Source: Sulfuritalea sp. (GTDB taxonomy: Bacteria; Pseudomonadota; Gammaproteobacteria; Burkholderiales; Rhodocyclaceae). From it: a DNA stretch of 7,168 nt. The notes beneath the pieces were generated by a model. That model was given only the letters and a program-made list of their open reading frames with translations. It searched no databases and was not told where the DNA came from. The position numbers and the translations under genes are program-made. Shown one piece after another: positions 6,060 through 7,168 of this stretch. Where the stretch lies: the NCBI GenBank assembly GCA_026399445.1, contig JAPLRA010000354.1, positions 540 through 7,707 on the forward strand, given 5' to 3'. How positions within the stretch are numbered: position 1 is the stretch's first letter; each line of letters opens with the position of its first letter.

Positions 6060-6624
6060 TCTGGGCGGCGATTCGCAAGCGAACAAGCACTTGTTGCAAG
6101 CAGCCTCGTGCACGTTCGTAACCTCGATAAATGGCATTCGGGTTCAGTTTTCAACGTCAGGTGGCGTCAAAGAAGTCTGGTGGGGCGATGCCAATGCTTT
6201 TGCAGTCAAGTTGCCGACGCGTGTCGTTCGACTCCAGCGACGCGATGCCTACCGGATAGTCATGCCGGTGGTAAAAAGCGTTTCTGTACGCCTGCAAATC
6301 ACTCAGGACGGCGTCCGTCGCGACGAGCAACCCAATATTCACGACTTGAGTGTTTCCGGCCTCGGTATGACATTCCCGCATCGAAGCAGACGCGAGCAAG
6401 GACAAGCAATAGATCGAATCACATTTCCGTTGCCCGAAGGTCGCGAAATCGACTGCGGAGGAACGATCTGTCACGTAACAGAACTTTCGGAAGGAACGGG
6501 AAACCATTCCTTCCGGGAGGGAATCGTCTTCAAGAATTTGACCCGATCTATGGAAATAGCCATTCAGCGCTACATCATTTCCCTTGAGCATATTCGGCGG
6601 GGACGGCCGGCGGAATCGATCTGA
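5938..6624 (+). CDS. ycgR: YcgR-type flagellar brake protein (YcgR domain plus PilZ), 5' end probably disrupted
   Basis: This frame can encode 228 residues from a TTG at 5938, but family similarity begins only at D24 (DFILTTLLEARAESLVFDLG). Residues 24-95 form most of the YcgR N-terminal domain, including the GIRVQFS segment. Residues from about 98 form a PilZ domain with both c-di-GMP motifs intact: RRDAYR (R101, R102, R106) and D136-x-S138-x2-G141. The C-terminus ends in the usual helix (RYIISLEHIRR). YcgR binds c-di-GMP and slows the flagellar motor at the stator/switch. Residues 1-23 look unlike the family, while the expected N-terminus lies in another frame from 5910. Either the gene is a recent pseudogene, or a shortened protein is made from a TTG start. 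No flagellar gene or sigma28 promoter is visible beside it. The GC content seems lower than in its neighbours. Confidence 0.8.
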   Translation: MRIASLSLARSQSSPRSGSLSTNDFILTTLLEARAESLVFDLGGDSQANKHLLQAASCTFVTSINGIRVQFSTSGGVKEVWWGDANAFAVKLPTRVVRLQRRDAYRIVMPVVKSVSVRLQITQDGVRRDEQPNIHDLSVSGLGMTFPHRSRREQGQAIDRITFPLPEGREIDCGGTICHVTELSEGTGNHSFREGIVFKNLTRSMEIAIQRYIISLEHIRRGRPAESI

Positions 6625-6665
6625 CGATTCGCGGGAGGCGCCCGTGCCGCCAGCCGGAGACTCCG

Positions 6666-7168
6666 TCAGTGGCTGGTGCCCTCCGAGCGCGTAATCTTGT
6701 TGTAAAGGTTGTACTTGCCCACCGGCTTGTCCATCGGAATGCGTTTTACTTCCTTGAACGTCGCCGCGTCGAACACGATCAGCGCGCCGCCGTCGGCCTT
6801 GCGCTCCCACAGGCTGGCTAGCACGTACTTGCCGTCGCGCGTGAACTCGACGTGGGCCAGCGTCTTCCCCGGATCGGTCTTGACCTCGGCGACTTTTTCC
6901 AGCGTGCGCTTGTCGATCACCTGCAGCGTGTCCTTGCCCTTCGACATCATCGAATCGGTCCACGCGTAAGGCGTGTTTTCGTGGCTGCGCATGAAGAAGC
7001 CAGGGCCAAGCGTGGGGATGGTCTTGAGCGTGGACCAGTCGCTCATGTCGATGACGGTGATCAGGCCTTCCTTGAGATTCGGCGTCGCCATCACCGTACG
7101 TTCTTTGCCGCCCTGCGGCGGGCGGTAGCTCCAGGTGATGCCGGAACCCAGGTGCGGCATACCGGGCA
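6666..7168 (-). CDS. nirN: Heme d1-binding cytochrome cd1-family protein, C-terminal part (NirN-like), cut by the window edge
   Basis: The last 167 or so residues of a protein that continues beyond the right edge are visible; the ATG at 7160 is internal, because family sequence (PG before MPHLGSG) reads through it. The segment is the end of an eight-bladed d1-type beta-propeller: PHLGSG, whose His aligns with a conserved d1-site His, then repeated blade motifs (VIDMSDWSTLKTI, LQVIDKRTLEKV, LIVFDAATFKEVKRI). It ends in GKYNLYN and EGTSH. NirS would be expected to end in a GKFNVYN-type sequence followed by a different tail, and NirF lacks this ending. NirN, a c-type cytochrome with a d1 domain that performs the last step of heme d1 formation in the periplasm, fits best. 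It is often the last gene of nir clusters, which agrees with the convergent ycgR gene downstream. NirS-like paralogues are the main alternative. Confidence 0.7.
   Translation of the reverse strand, partial: PGMPHLGSGITWSYRPPQGGKERTVMATPNLKEGLITVIDMSDWSTLKTIPTLGPGFFMRSHENTPYAWTDSMMSKGKDTLQVIDKRTLEKVAEVKTDPGKTLAHVEFTRDGKYVLASLWERKADGGALIVFDAATFKEVKRIPMDKPVGKYNLYNKITRSEGTSH

Noticed and set aside
6613..6630. Inverted repeat GAATCG/CGATTC around the ycgR stop codon
   Set aside because: A six-base stem without a T run on either strand is too weak to call a terminator between the convergent genes.
6157..6963. Minus-strand open frame of 268 residues across ycgR and the nirN-like gene
   Set aside because: It overlaps two recognisable genes in other frames and its composition is low-complexity, as expected for a shadow.

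Overview
The window looks like a denitrification-associated chromosomal region of a GC-rich betaproteobacterium. A Rhodocyclales/Sterolibacteriaceae-like denitrifier is a guess from gene content and protein style; no marker gene fixes the taxon. The clues are a heme d1 (cytochrome cd1) family protein at the right edge, most like NirN; an FNR-type regulator with two PilJ/nitrate-sensor-like P-box repeats; a perfect FNR/DNR operator; a heme-copper-oxidase-like membrane subunit next to a SCO copper chaperone; and a YcgR c-di-GMP brake protein. There is no RNA gene, CRISPR array or insertion sequence that I can support.

Layout from left to right. Positions 1-306 are a leader with no supported gene. 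They hold an FNR box (117-130) at class II distance from a plausible -10, and a strong Shine-Dalgarno. Positions 307-1827 (+) encode the Crp/Fnr-PilJ regulator. A convergent gap (1828-1942) carries a modest hairpin. On the minus strand, read from right to left, lie the heme-copper-oxidase subunit I-like protein (4752-3424), an EstB-like carboxylesterase (3402-2704) and a YgfF-like short-chain dehydrogenase (2707-1943). The three are closely packed, and the last two overlap by ATGA. Divergent from them, after only 25 bases, are a SCO1/SenC lipoprotein (4778-5359, +) and a YdbL/DUF1318 periplasmic protein (5374-5811, +), probably one operon. Next comes ycgR (+, to 6624), whose 5' end appears frameshifted by a small deletion. 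The 3' end of a nirN-like gene (7168-6666, minus) closes the window.

Working model (inference): the regulator senses the nitrogen-oxide status through its C-terminal helical domains and binds FNR-type boxes, including the one in its own promoter. The oxidase-like membrane protein and the SCO copper chaperone may form a copper/heme respiratory or NO-handling module next to the nir genes. The esterase and dehydrogenase ride in the same transcript with no obvious role in it. The two most unusual points are the one-component Fnr/double-PilJ fusion and the oxidase-like subunit that keeps all heme ligands but lacks the adjacent His-His pair that normally binds the active-site metal.
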